From Sergeia podlipaevii (lineage: Eukaryota > Euglenozoa > Kinetoplastea > Trypanosomatida > Trypanosomatidae), in the NCBI GenBank assembly GCA_030849805.1, contig JASANZ010001813.1, positions 1 to 17,224 of the forward strand: 17,224 nucleotides of DNA, read 5' to 3'. Both the position numbers and the translations under genes were made by a program. The notes under the pieces were generated by a model that worked only from the letters and a program-made list of their open reading frames with translations, was not told the DNA's origin and ran no database searches. Within the stretch, counting starts at the first letter, position 1; every line of letters starts with the position of its first letter. Shown here one piece after another: positions 9,844 to 17,224 of the stretch.

Positions 9844-11331
9844 TTAATATTCGACTGCCCTACGATACAGATAGGCAAGACACGTGTCGTACTCGTCACT
9901 GTGAACGAATGCCGTAAAGTTGAGTTCGCGCCACATGCGCCATTCACATTGACTAAGACGTTCAGGCTCTAGACGAGGAAAGGTATGCCCAGAAGTGCGA
10001 ATTTGGTACTCGCGATGTGTGTTGACAAGGTCACACACAGACTTGGGCGTAAAAAGGGAATCACCTTGAAACTTGCATGACACCATGAGTGCGGCGAGAA
10101 AGCAACGGCTACAGTTGGACCGCGTAATACCGCCTTTAGGCACAAAAGCAGTGACGTCCATGGTGGGGATGTCATCGTTGTCGCTGATGGGCTTCGCGTT
10201 GAAAAAGCGAGAATGAGCACAGACACGATTAGTAGAGGTGGCCGCGTCGTCTGTCTTCTTGCTCATGTGCCGTTCGATTGTAATGGACCATTCTGCGGGT
10301 CCTCCGTCTTGCTTGTCCAGCTCAGTCGCAACTTCGTACCACTTGGGGTAGCGTTGCGTGATGCGGTTCAGCAAGCACAAGCAGTGCACAAGGACGTCAG
10401 AGGGGACACAATCCTCATGGAAGAGATCAATGAGGTCATTTACCTCAAATCCACCAGTGATGTCAAAGAAGCAGCGCTTGGCGCCAGCAGCAATAGTGTT
10501 TCTAGCGGCTTTTTGATCAAAGTGTGTCAGCACAACGATGTTGACTGCATTGATAACAGCCCACTGCTGGGGCTGACCATCCTTCCTCGCCTCGATGCAA
10601 TGGACAAAAGGCGGGGTCTGCGCAAAGGCTTTCGGCGAGTCTGTTTCTTCGTTAGCCGCGTCGGGGTCCACACGCGCAGAGTGAGCCTTGTTGTCCTTGT
10701 GCGCTCCACGAAAGACTGAAATGGAGTGCGTGTATTGTCTTCCTTCATTTTTATTGTGGGGCGCCAGTGGTGTTTCCAGAGGTGTTGTTGGTGCCACTTC
10801 CTCTGCAGCGTAGAGTATGCCAAGGGGAGCTTCATAGCTGCAGCTCTTATTGAGGTGCTGCTGATAGAGCGTAGGGGTTCCGAAAGTGGAGACGGCGCTG
10901 CGGCCCCAGGCCGAACCACTCGCAATCGTAATAAGCGGTGAGGAGAGTGCGTCTGTGACAGTGTTGCTGCACGTGAATTTGCCTACGCGTGGTGGCCTCA
11001 GAATTGGGGAAGCATTGGATATTGTGGAAAGATAGCTGTTCATACTTCTGTCCATGCTGTGGGGACGGTCATCGCTGAGTTCGTCGTGAGCATTGCGGTG
11101 GCTATCATGGGCCTCGTGTGGTGTGACCACTGAGAAAGATGCGAAGCGAGGGAGCTCAAGTGCATGGACAGCGTCCAGAGCATCAATGCGCCGCGGGACG
11201 TTCGACTCGTATGGAACCATCGGGACACGCTCAATGACTGCGGTGTACCTGCGCTGCTGCTGCTGCTGCTGCGAGGGCGAAGACGCGCTGCGCTGCTCAA
11301 AGGACTCCTCCATTCCCTGAACGTTCCACAT
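9844..11331 (-). CDS. Cyclin-like protein with divergent C-terminal cyclin box
   Basis: This 495-aa protein probably binds and activates a cyclin-dependent kinase. The evidence is a C-terminal helical region: VNDLIDLFHEDCVPSDVLVHCLCLLNRI around 297-324 resembles the first cyclin-box helices. TRSNCSRCFLAALMVSCKF (403-421) matches the central cyclin helix that normally reads like LLLTALMVAAKF. LSQCEWRMWRELNF (459-472) matches the helix holding the conserved Glu ahead of the final strand-like F.V..Y segment. This is closest in style to PHO80/U-type cyclins. About 75 residues are inserted between the first and central helices. The first 255 residues are low in order: Ser/Pro/His/Ala-rich with a six-Gln run (21-26) encoded by pure CAG and no domain I know. 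The start is the first ATG; M7 is an alternative. The unusually long gene-free region downstream suggests mRNA-level regulation. I am confident about the fold family but not about which CYC paralogue it is. Confidence 0.68.
   Translation of the reverse strand: MWNVQGMEESFEQRSASSPSQQQQQQRRYTAVIERVPMVPYESNVPRRIDALDAVHALELPRFASFSVVTPHEAHDSHRNAHDELSDDRPHSMDRSMNSYLSTISNASPILRPPRVGKFTCSNTVTDALSSPLITIASGSAWGRSAVSTFGTPTLYQQHLNKSCSYEAPLGILYAAEEVAPTTPLETPLAPHNKNEGRQYTHSISVFRGAHKDNKAHSARVDPDAANEETDSPKAFAQTPPFVHCIEARKDGQPQQWAVINAVNIVVLTHFDQKAARNTIAAGAKRCFFDITGGFEVNDLIDLFHEDCVPSDVLVHCLCLLNRITQRYPKWYEVATELDKQDGGPAEWSITIERHMSKKTDDAATSTNRVCAHSRFFNAKPISDNDDIPTMDVTAFVPKGGITRSNCSRCFLAALMVSCKFQGDSLFTPKSVCDLVNTHREYQIRTSGHTFPRLEPERLSQCEWRMWRELNFTAFVHSDEYDTCLAYLYRRAVEY
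11254..11271 (-). repeat. (CAG)6 tract coding poly-Gln in the cyclin-like gene
   Basis: Six uninterrupted CAG codons encode Gln21-26. The same codon count and purity recur in the acidic tail of the repeat protein at 15013-15030. Pure CAG runs are slippage-prone. Confidence 0.9.
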
Positions 11332-11453
11332 GGATAACGTCGATGTGTTTGCTTGTGTATCTCTTTCTCTCTCTCTCTCCGTGTGTAGTTGATAATAGCG
11401 TCAACAATAGTAATAATAGTAGTAATAAATAAATAAATGTATTATTTTCTTCT

Positions 11454-11530
11454 CTGAACGCAAAATAATAACAAAAAAAAGCAACAAAAAATATCAAAAG
11501 ATAACAAAGCAACAACAAAAAAAAAGAATA
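11454..11530 (-). promoter_or_regulatory. Possible spliced-leader acceptor region of the cyclin-like gene
   Basis: On the minus strand a T-rich region with scattered G (about 11530-11460) is followed by an AG at 11455-11454, about 123 bases ahead of the ATG. The tract is poorer in pyrimidines than those of the other genes, and other AGs nearby are possible, so this is weak. Confidence 0.25.
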
Positions 11531-12019
11531 ATACAAGACTCTCTTAGTAAGCACACAAGTGAGCCTCAGCACTTACGTGCTTGTGTCTGTGCCAGCCGAG
11601 GGAGAGCAAGGAGGGGAAAATAACACCAACAAAACAACAACAAAAAAGAAAAGAAAAAAAAAGAGAGAATAAAATAGTAATGAAAAAAGAAAATGTTGAG
11701 TTTCGATGACGCGGAAAAGCTATGCACACACTGAGAAAAAAAAAGAAAAACAATATATATATAAAAAAAAGTAATGAAAAAACGGGAGAGAAGGCCCAAA
11801 GAAATATCAAGTAGCACGCAAAAAAACAAAAAAAACGTGAGATCTAAAAAATATAGATATAACCTTCAGAAAATAAACAAGAAAGAAAGAGGACTACAAT
11901 GAGTAGCACACAGTGTAAAAAAAAAAGTAAAATATCTTTAGAGAACTTCTCTAAGAAAGGATCAATCCAGGAGTTTCCTATATTGCTGAGTTTTCCTCAC
12001 ACCCAAGCTGAGTCCACGC

Positions 12020-12037
12020 AAAAAAAAAAAAAAAAAA
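12020..12037. repeat. A18 homopolymer
   Basis: This is the longest A run I count in the window, in the gene-poor region upstream of the cyclin-like gene. Confidence 0.85.
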
Positions 12038-12494
12038 GAGCAATTATTATTTTTCTTTTCTTGGCTATGCTTTTCAAAAGAAAATAAAAAGAGAAAACAA
12101 AAACAAATATTATATATAACTGCGTGAGAGTCACAAAATACAAAATCAGAGATACCTAAAATTGCGGCAAAGAAAGGAAAATAATAAAAACAACAGATAA
12201 ACGTATGACACAGCTTCCAAAGAAAAAGAAACCTTAGAGCGTGTTGTAAGACAACTTGAATATGTATGTTCTGTTTTGGCAAATATGTCTTTTTAAATAT
12301 CTTTTGATCTTTGGTTGCTTGAGCTATGGTTTGTGTATTGCTTCTTTTTGTCGCTTTTTTTAAACGGGAAGTCTGTAAGCAGCAGCTGGGAGCTTGGTTT
12401 CAGAAGAGGGAAAACAAAGCAAAACAAAATATTATATATGTAATAGGAAGCTAAGTTCGTAAGGTGAATATTAGGCAGATGAAATAGTAAATAA

Positions 12495-12510
12495 ATATAT
12501 ATATATATAT
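12495..12510. repeat. (AT)8 microsatellite
   Basis: Eight uninterrupted AT dinucleotides in the gene-poor region. A shorter (AT)5 is at 11753-11762. Confidence 0.85.
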
Positions 12511-12723
12511 TCTTAAAATATTCTGACCTTCCTTGCAAGCAAGAATAAAACTTATCTCCTCAACAAGTTTGTGCGTCAGAATATGAGGATCGTGCCAATA
12601 GTTACGTCCCTACTTGAAAAAAAAAAACAGCTATATTCTTTGATGTCGTATCTCTCTCTATTTAAAAATTTCCAGACCGTATTGCTCTGCTACAGGTGAG
12701 GGGGAAAAAAAAATACAGAAAGG

Positions 12724-12820
12724 CTCAAAAAAAAAGAAAAAAGAAAACGAGAAAAGAAAAATTGAAAAGGAATAAAAAAAGAAAAGAAAGAAAAAAAAAA
12801 GAGAAAAAAAGAAAGAATAA
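12724..12820 (-). promoter_or_regulatory. 94-base near-pure pyrimidine tract (minus strand) with adjacent AG
   Basis: Positions 12727-12820 contain only five pyrimidines on the plus strand, so the minus strand is an almost pure pyrimidine tract, followed directly by AG at 12725-12724. It looks like a strong trans-splicing signal, but no convincing reading frame starts close by; the cyclin-like ATG is 1.4 kb further on. It may serve an unrecognised transcript or be simple low-complexity spacer. Confidence 0.3.
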
Positions 12821-13728
12821 ACACTATTCTCGTTTAGAGCACGCCTAATGAAGGCAGTACAAAGAATTTTTTTTGTTGATTGATCCTAAAACGCAAAAAG
12901 AAAAACGGTAAACTGAGTTCTTTGTGATTGTGTGTATTTCCGTTGAAAGGAAATTAGTAGTTGAGTTATGGTGTACCCTTTGTTTCTTATTTTTTTTTTC
13001 TATATAGCGTGAGTTTGCAACCACTATATTCCTTGTTGAAATTTAGAATAGCGCTGCAATTATTGGAAGATAAAAAGGATCCTAAAAAAAAAAGAGGGTC
13101 ACACCGTTGGAGCTATGCATATATGCTTTTTATTGTATATATCAGCTGCTTCACGCTGTGCCTACATAGATTTACAGAGAAAAAAAAATTGACAAGAAAG
13201 GAAAAGTGAGGGCAAAATAAATAATTTGAAATAGAGTACAGGAGGTGCTGTTATGCGTGGCTACTCAGTTCAAAGAGAATCTGACTTCTTAGTAGTATTT
13301 ACTTTTAAAAAAGGCACCTTTGTTTAGTATTGCTCTCTCTTCTTATTCATAATGAGGTACATCAACCCTCTTAAAAGGGATCTCACGTCAAAGATGCGAC
13401 TACATCAGAGGATCAGCGAGAAACACATGTCAACCAATACACCTCCCCCTCTACCCACGCGCACAAGTGCATTCACTCCAGTTGAAGAAGAGGTGCCGAA
13501 TGTCCTCTGAACCAAAATTCCTTTGGACTTCCGTTTAATGTCCATTTTTGTTTGAATCTGCCCCCAAAAACAATCCATTGAACAACAAAGGAAGAGTCCA
13601 ATAGAAATAAAAATTGATTTATTAATATAATAAGCGGAGGGGTGTGCGTGGGAGCTAGGCAATATTAATAATAGTGGTGCACGAAAGAAGGAAAGAAAAA
13701 AAAACCGAAAAGGAAGACTGCACCTTCA

Positions 13729-14280
13729 TCAGTCGCTGTCCTGGTCCTCGACCGCCGCGTCTTCATCGGACTCTGAGTTCAAAGCTGCCTTGCCAGCAAG
13801 GTCATACCACTTCTCATCGGAAGGCTTTGCGAGCTTCACATACACCTGCATGTTGCTTGGCTTCACTTTGAAGGTGCTCGAGGTGGGATCCACGCGCTTG
13901 GCCAGTAGCACATAGAGCTGCTTACGCTTCTCCACACCGCTCACCAGTTTCGTTGTAAACGTCACCTTCAGAGTTGTTTTTTTAATCTCAACAGCAAGGG
14001 AGTCTTCATTAAGCACTTCATCAGCGTCCTGAATGATGTCCACATAGACAGAAACGCTTTTGTCGTTGTCACACCAGCTGTACTTGGGGACGACGACAGG
14101 GGCCTGCGCCACTACAGGGGAAGCGACACCTTCCTCCCTTTTCACAAGAACAGGGGTAGGGAGGGGAGCCACATCACCCACCTTGGCGCGCTCTTTCTCG
14201 TGACCATGCCAGTAGTAGTAAGAGTTGCTGCTCTTCTTGGTGGCGCTGGTAGCCTCAGTGCCCGAAGGTGCGTCAGCCAT
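13729..14280 (-). CDS. CS-domain (p23/Sgt1/CacyBP-like) protein, probable co-chaperone
   Basis: This 183-aa protein contains one CS domain, the beta-sandwich of p23, Sgt1 and CacyBP that often binds Hsp90. The domain spans about residues 65-152. It begins with KYSWCDNDKSVSVYVDI (66-82), continues with a strand LKVTFTTKL (104-112), then LYVLLAKRVDPTSSTFKV (122-139), and ends with VYVKLAKPSDEKWYDL (146-161), where Lys-Pro-x-x-x-x-x-Trp follows the Sgt1/p23 pattern. Ahead of it is a distinctive aromatic/charged segment, SYYYWHGHEKERAK (20-33), which is not part of the CS fold, then a Pro/Val linker. The C-terminal tail (168-183) is acidic, as in p23. No TPR or SGS domain is present, so it is not a full Sgt1. 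It is likely cytosolic, as no signal or membrane segment is seen. The exact orthologue is not recognised. Confidence 0.85.
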   Translation of the reverse strand: MADAPSGTEATSATKKSSNSYYYWHGHEKERAKVGDVAPLPTPVLVKREEGVASPVVAQAPVVVPKYSWCDNDKSVSVYVDIIQDADEVLNEDSLAVEIKKTTLKVTFTTKLVSGVEKRKQLYVLLAKRVDPTSSTFKVKPSNMQVYVKLAKPSDEKWYDLAGKAALNSESDEDAAVEDQDSD

Positions 14281-14865
14281 TCCCGTGTATTATGTTTGAG
14301 TGTACTTGTGTATTCGCTTTTTCTTCTCGTCTTTCTAACTTCGTCTTTCCACTATAGGGTTGCAAATAGGTATCCAACTCTGCGCTCTACCTCTGCTTTC
14401 GTGCTAGGACACGCTCCTTTTCTTTATAAAATAATAGAAAAAAAATTAAAAAGCTTTACTTGCGGGAGTGATATATGATACGATGGTTGCACGTCTTCAA
14501 AATAAAAAAGAGGAGAAAAGAGAACGGAAGGCAAAAAAAATATTTGCCATAAGCATCGCACCACCAATGGCGGTATCAAATATGTTCATTTGCTCGCTTG
14601 CTTCAGCTTGCAATACTCCAGTCCAATTCTCCACCATAGAATTATAAAGAAAGAGGAGGAGGAGATAGCTAAGAATATAAAACTAAAAGACAACTACCTT
14701 AAAAGCATTTTTTTTTTCCACCGTGCATTGAATACACTGACAAAGAACAAATAAATAAATAAAAATCAAAAAAAAATCACAACGCAAGTAAAGAAACCGA
14801 AAAAAGGGGTAGAGAGAAAAAGCAGAGCCCTACTCCTGCGAGCAAAAGACAAAAGCAATACCATA
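14281..14865. other. Spacer between the repeat-protein and CS-domain genes
   Basis: About 585 bases without a gene. The high-coordinate part should be the 3' UTR of the repeat-protein mRNA, and the low-coordinate part the 5' UTR of the CS-domain mRNA. The last roughly 140 bases before the CS ATG are purine-rich on the sense strand, unlike the pyrimidine tract just upstream of them. Confidence 0.6.
14422..14453 (-). promoter_or_regulatory. Predicted spliced-leader acceptor for the CS-domain gene
   Basis: On the minus strand a T-rich tract (14453-14431) leads to the first AG at 14423-14422, giving a 5' UTR of about 142 bases before the ATG. This is inferred from layout only. Confidence 0.35.
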
Positions 14866-17224
14866 CTACCAGTCATTGTCATCCCACTTGTCGTCATCGT
14901 CGTCGTCCGCCATACGTGCATTGCCAGTGCTTCCGCCCAACATTGATCTGCCACCTTGCGCGGGCGTTGTCAACTGAGGCTGCGAGCCTCCTCTGGCCAA
15001 AGGTGTTGGCAGCTGCTGCTGCTGCTGCTGCATGTGACGCAACTGCACGCCCGTGCTGCGAACTGCACCTTCTACGGTTGCACTATTACTACCTGAGTAG
15101 GGGCGTGCCGCACGCGGCGGGGTCTTCTTGCACTTCTTCACCCCACCAAAGCCGGTGGATAGTGGGGTGCGGTTAGCAAACGGCGACGCAGGAGGACTGC
15201 GCTTTGAGTGAGTGCCCAACGTCATGAGCTTTGCGCGTACCACCATCTCCATGGATGCAGGCGACGTCACACTCACACTAGAGCTCCGATTTGTAGTCAT
15301 GTGAATCTCCTCAAAGCCATCGTCGTCGTCCCACCCGTCGTCCCAGCCCGCGTCCTCCTCAGCCTCCTTTTGGCTGCGATTTGGACTGCCTTCATCAAAA
15401 TTATGCATAGCAAGCATCATGAGATCTCTGAAGATCGTCAGTGCAGCCTCTTGCTCCGTCCGCGACAGTATTGCCCGCTCCTTTACCTCGCTTGATACTA
15501 CTTCAGCTAGAGCCTCCTCCAACGCTTCGTGATCAACAACAGCCCCAACCGCACCCCTAACACTTTCTGCATCCTCGTCTGCCGAGTCCTCCCATCCCCA
15601 CTCAGCATCTCCTGTATCCACTGTATTCGTCTCCACCGGCGCTCGCTCCGCAACCTGCGTAGCCAATGCTTCCTCTGTGGGGTACTCAGAGTACGTCCCA
15701 GCCTGAGGAAACAAACTACGCTCAATTGCCCCTCTATCCTCACCAGCACTCTGAGGGCTGCTTTGAACTTCCTCACTTCTCACAGCGAGACGGATCTGCT
15801 TGGCCTCAGCAAGACGGATCTGCTCGGCCTCAGCAAGGCGGATCTGCTCGGCCTCCTCAGCGAGACGGATCTGCTCGGCTTCCTCGGCGAGACGGAACTG
15901 CTCGGCCTCCTCAGCGAGACGGATCTGCTCAGCCTCAGCGAGACGGATCTGCTCGGCCTCCTTGGCAAGGCGGATCTGCTCGGCCTCAGCGAGACGGATC
16001 TGCTCAGCCTCCTCAGCAAGGCGGAACTGCTCGGCCTCCTCAGCGAGACGGATCTGCTCGGCCTCAGCGAGACGGATCTGCTCGGCCTCCTTGGCAAGGC
16101 GGATCTGCTCGGCCTCCTCAGCGAGACGGATCTGCTCGGCCTCCTCAGCAAGGCGGATCTGCTCGGCCTCCTCGGCGAGACGGATCTGCTCGGCCTCCTC
16201 AGCAAGGCGGATCTGCTCGGCCTCAGCAAGGCGTATCTGCTCGGCCTCCTCAGCAAGACGGATCTGCTCGGCCTCCTCAGCAAGGCGGATCTGCTCGGCC
16301 TCAGCGAGACGGATCTGCTCGGCCTCCTTGGCAAGGCGGATCTGCTCGGCCTCCTCAGCGAGACGGATCTGCTCGGCCTCAGCGAGACGGATCTGCTCGG
16401 CCTCCTCAGCAAGGCGGATCTGCTCGGCCTCCTCGGCGAGACGGATCTGCTCGGCCTCCTCAGCAAGGCGTATCTGCTCGGCCTCCTCAGCAAGACGGAT
16501 CTGCTCGGCCTCCTCAGCAAGGCGGATCTGCTCGGCCTCCTCGGCGAGGCGGATCTGCTCGGCCTCAGCAAGGCGGATCTGCTCGGCTTCCTCAGCAAGG
16601 CGGATTTGCTCGGCCTCAGCGAGACGGATCTGCTCGGCCTCCTCAGCAAAACGGATCTGCTCGGCCTCCTCGGCAAGGCGGATCTGCTCGGCCTCAGCAA
16701 GGCGTATCTGCTCGGCCTCCTCAGCAAGACGGATCTGCTCGGCCTCCTCGGCAAGGCGTATCTGCTCGGCCTCCTCGGCGAGGCGGATCTGCTCGGCCTC
16801 CTCAGCAAGGCGGATCTGCTCGGCCTCAGCAAGGCGTATCTGTTCGGCCTCCTCAGCAAGACGGATCTGCTCGGCCTCCTCGGCGAGGCGGATCTGTTCG
16901 GCCTCCTCAGCAAGGCGGATCTGCTCGGCCTCAGCAAGGCGTATCTGCTCGGCCTCCTCAGCAAGACGGATCTGCTCGGCCTCAGCGAGACGGATCTGCT
17001 CGGCCTCCTCGGCAAGGCGTATCTGCTCGGCCTCCTCAGCAAGGCGGATCTGCTCGGCCTCCTCAGCAAGGCGGATCTGCTCGGCCTCCTCAGCAAGGCG
17101 GATCTGCTCGGCCTCCTCAGCAAGGCGGATCTGCTCGGCCTCAGCAAGGCGGATCTGCTCGGCCTCAGCAAGGCGTATCTGCTCGGCCTCCTCAGCAAGA
17201 CGGATCTGCTCGGCCTCCTCAGCA
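14866..17224 (-). CDS. Large repetitive protein (AEEAEQIRL repeats) with acidic W-rich tail; 5' end missing
   Basis: One reading frame runs from the window edge to a TAG stop, giving 785 residues and no start codon inside the window. The first 480 residues are at least 55 tandem 9- or 8-residue units of consensus AEEAEQIRL / AEAEQIRL, predicted to be one long, highly charged, net acidic helix. The unit does not fit a heptad, so a classic two-stranded coiled coil is not assured. The remaining 305 residues form a tail. It carries acidic Trp clusters (EWGWEDSADEDAE, AGWDDGWDDDDGFEE and the extreme C terminus DDDDDDKWDDNDW), a probably helical stretch (about 82-125 of the tail), a basic Ser/Pro/Thr region (183-235) and six Gln coded by CAG. 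Trypanosomatid proteins with such Ala/Glu/Arg arrays are often cytoskeletal or flagellar, but I do not recognise this one and assign no function. A GTG at 15783 in the same frame is a Val codon inside the gene, not a start. Confidence 0.85.
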   Translation of the reverse strand, partial: AEEAEQIRLAEEAEQIRLAEAEQIRLAEAEQIRLAEEAEQIRLAEEAEQIRLAEEAEQIRLAEEAEQIRLAEEAEQIRLAEAEQIRLAEEAEQIRLAEAEQIRLAEEAEQIRLAEEAEQIRLAEEAEQIRLAEAEQIRLAEEAEQIRLAEEAEQIRLAEEAEQIRLAEEAEQIRLAEAEQIRLAEEAEQIRFAEEAEQIRLAEAEQIRLAEEAEQIRLAEAEQIRLAEEAEQIRLAEEAEQIRLAEEAEQIRLAEEAEQIRLAEEAEQIRLAEEAEQIRLAEAEQIRLAEEAEQIRLAKEAEQIRLAEAEQIRLAEEAEQIRLAEEAEQIRLAEAEQIRLAEEAEQIRLAEEAEQIRLAEEAEQIRLAEEAEQIRLAKEAEQIRLAEAEQIRLAEEAEQFRLAEEAEQIRLAEAEQIRLAKEAEQIRLAEAEQIRLAEEAEQFRLAEEAEQIRLAEEAEQIRLAEAEQIRLAEAKQIRLAVRSEEVQSSPQSAGEDRGAIERSLFPQAGTYSEYPTEEALATQVAERAPVETNTVDTGDAEWGWEDSADEDAESVRGAVGAVVDHEALEEALAEVVSSEVKERAILSRTEQEAALTIFRDLMMLAMHNFDEGSPNRSQKEAEEDAGWDDGWDDDDGFEEIHMTTNRSSSVSVTSPASMEMVVRAKLMTLGTHSKRSPPASPFANRTPLSTGFGGVKKCKKTPPRAARPYSGSNSATVEGAVRSTGVQLRHMQQQQQQLPTPLARGGSQPQLTTPAQGGRSMLGGSTGNARMADDDDDDKWDDNDW
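15013..15030 (-). repeat. (CAG)6 tract coding poly-Gln in the repeat-protein tail
   Basis: Six uninterrupted CAG codons encode a Gln6 run in the C-terminal tail, matching the length of the CAG tract in the cyclin-like gene. Confidence 0.9.
15781..17224 (-). repeat. Coding minisatellite of 55 complete 27/24-bp units, open at the window edge
   Basis: Counting by eye gives 39 units of 27 bases and 16 units of 24 bases plus a 7-base partial unit, which sums exactly to 1444 bases. The 24-base form lacks one GAG/Glu codon. All units keep the reading frame. Variants recur in blocks, for example a 24-base unit ending in the GTAT variant is followed by the same AGACGG-type unit at five places, showing duplication of multi-unit blocks. 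The array continues past the right edge. Confidence 0.95.

Larger units (their letters stand above)
11332..13728. other. 2.4-kb gene-poor, purine-skewed region between CS-domain and cyclin-like genes
   Basis: No recognisable gene is present. Much of 11460-12830 is A/G-rich on the plus strand, so it is pyrimidine-rich in transcripts of the minus-strand unit; the densest part is 12727-12820. The region 13340-13560 is more complex and holds a 52-codon plus-strand reading frame (13352-13510) of unknown meaning. Most of the region is probably the 3' UTR of the CS-domain mRNA, the spacer and the cyclin 5' UTR. Confidence 0.55.

Noticed and set aside
10213..10719. 168-codon plus-strand reading frame
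   Set aside because: It lies wholly inside the cyclin-like gene on the opposite strand; the cyclin frame explains the sequence.
11332..13728. Retroelement or SIDER-type insertion in the gene-poor region
   Set aside because: I see no target-site duplication, reverse-transcriptase fragment or recognisable element end. Poly-A runs alone are not evidence, as they occur throughout all spacers here.
14866..15783. A separate 305-aa gene starting at GTG 15783
   Set aside because: The frame continues upstream without a stop through the whole repeat array; the GTG is an internal Val codon directly joined to the last repeat unit.
15781..17224. CRISPR-like array of regular repeats
   Set aside because: There are no unique spacers; the units are contiguous 27/24-base coding repeats in one open frame.

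Overview
The window looks like nuclear DNA from a trypanosomatid (kinetoplastid) protist. Five recognisable protein genes all lie on the minus strand, head to tail and without introns, as in a polycistronic transcription unit. Coding DNA is of balanced composition. The DNA between genes is AT-rich and full of homopolymers, with pyrimidine-rich tracts (on the coding strand) ahead of the start codons, as expected for spliced-leader trans-splicing. The double-sized methionyl-tRNA formyltransferase also points to kinetoplastids. I cannot name the genus. The AT-rich spacers are unlike typical Leishmania, but that is only an impression.

Layout in the direction of transcription (high to low coordinates): (1) 17224-14866, the 3' part of a large protein made of at least 55 tandem 8-9-residue units (consensus AEEAEQIRL) followed by a 305-residue tail rich in acidic/tryptophan motifs; its 5' end is outside the window. 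(2) 14280-13729, a 183-aa CS-domain (p23/Sgt1-like) protein. (3) About 2.4 kb without a recognisable gene. (4) 11331-9844, a 495-aa protein with a divergent C-terminal cyclin box. (5) About 3.8 kb without a recognisable gene, probably largely the 3' UTR of the cyclin mRNA. (6) 6036-3520, an 838-aa mitochondrial methionyl-tRNA formyltransferase. (7) 2913-520, a 797-aa HAS1/DDX18-type DEAD-box helicase with an acidic insert between its two RecA lobes. (8) 519-1, downstream spacer.

The genes do not form a pathway. They cover ribosome assembly, mitochondrial translation initiation, cell-cycle control, co-chaperone function and probable structural roles, which is normal for trypanosomatid transcription units. 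I found no mobile element, CRISPR array, tRNA or rRNA, and no convincing new multi-gene system. The most informative features are the repeat array, where almost every base change is silent in one frame; the unusual insertions in the helicase, formyltransferase and cyclin; and the long gene-free stretches.
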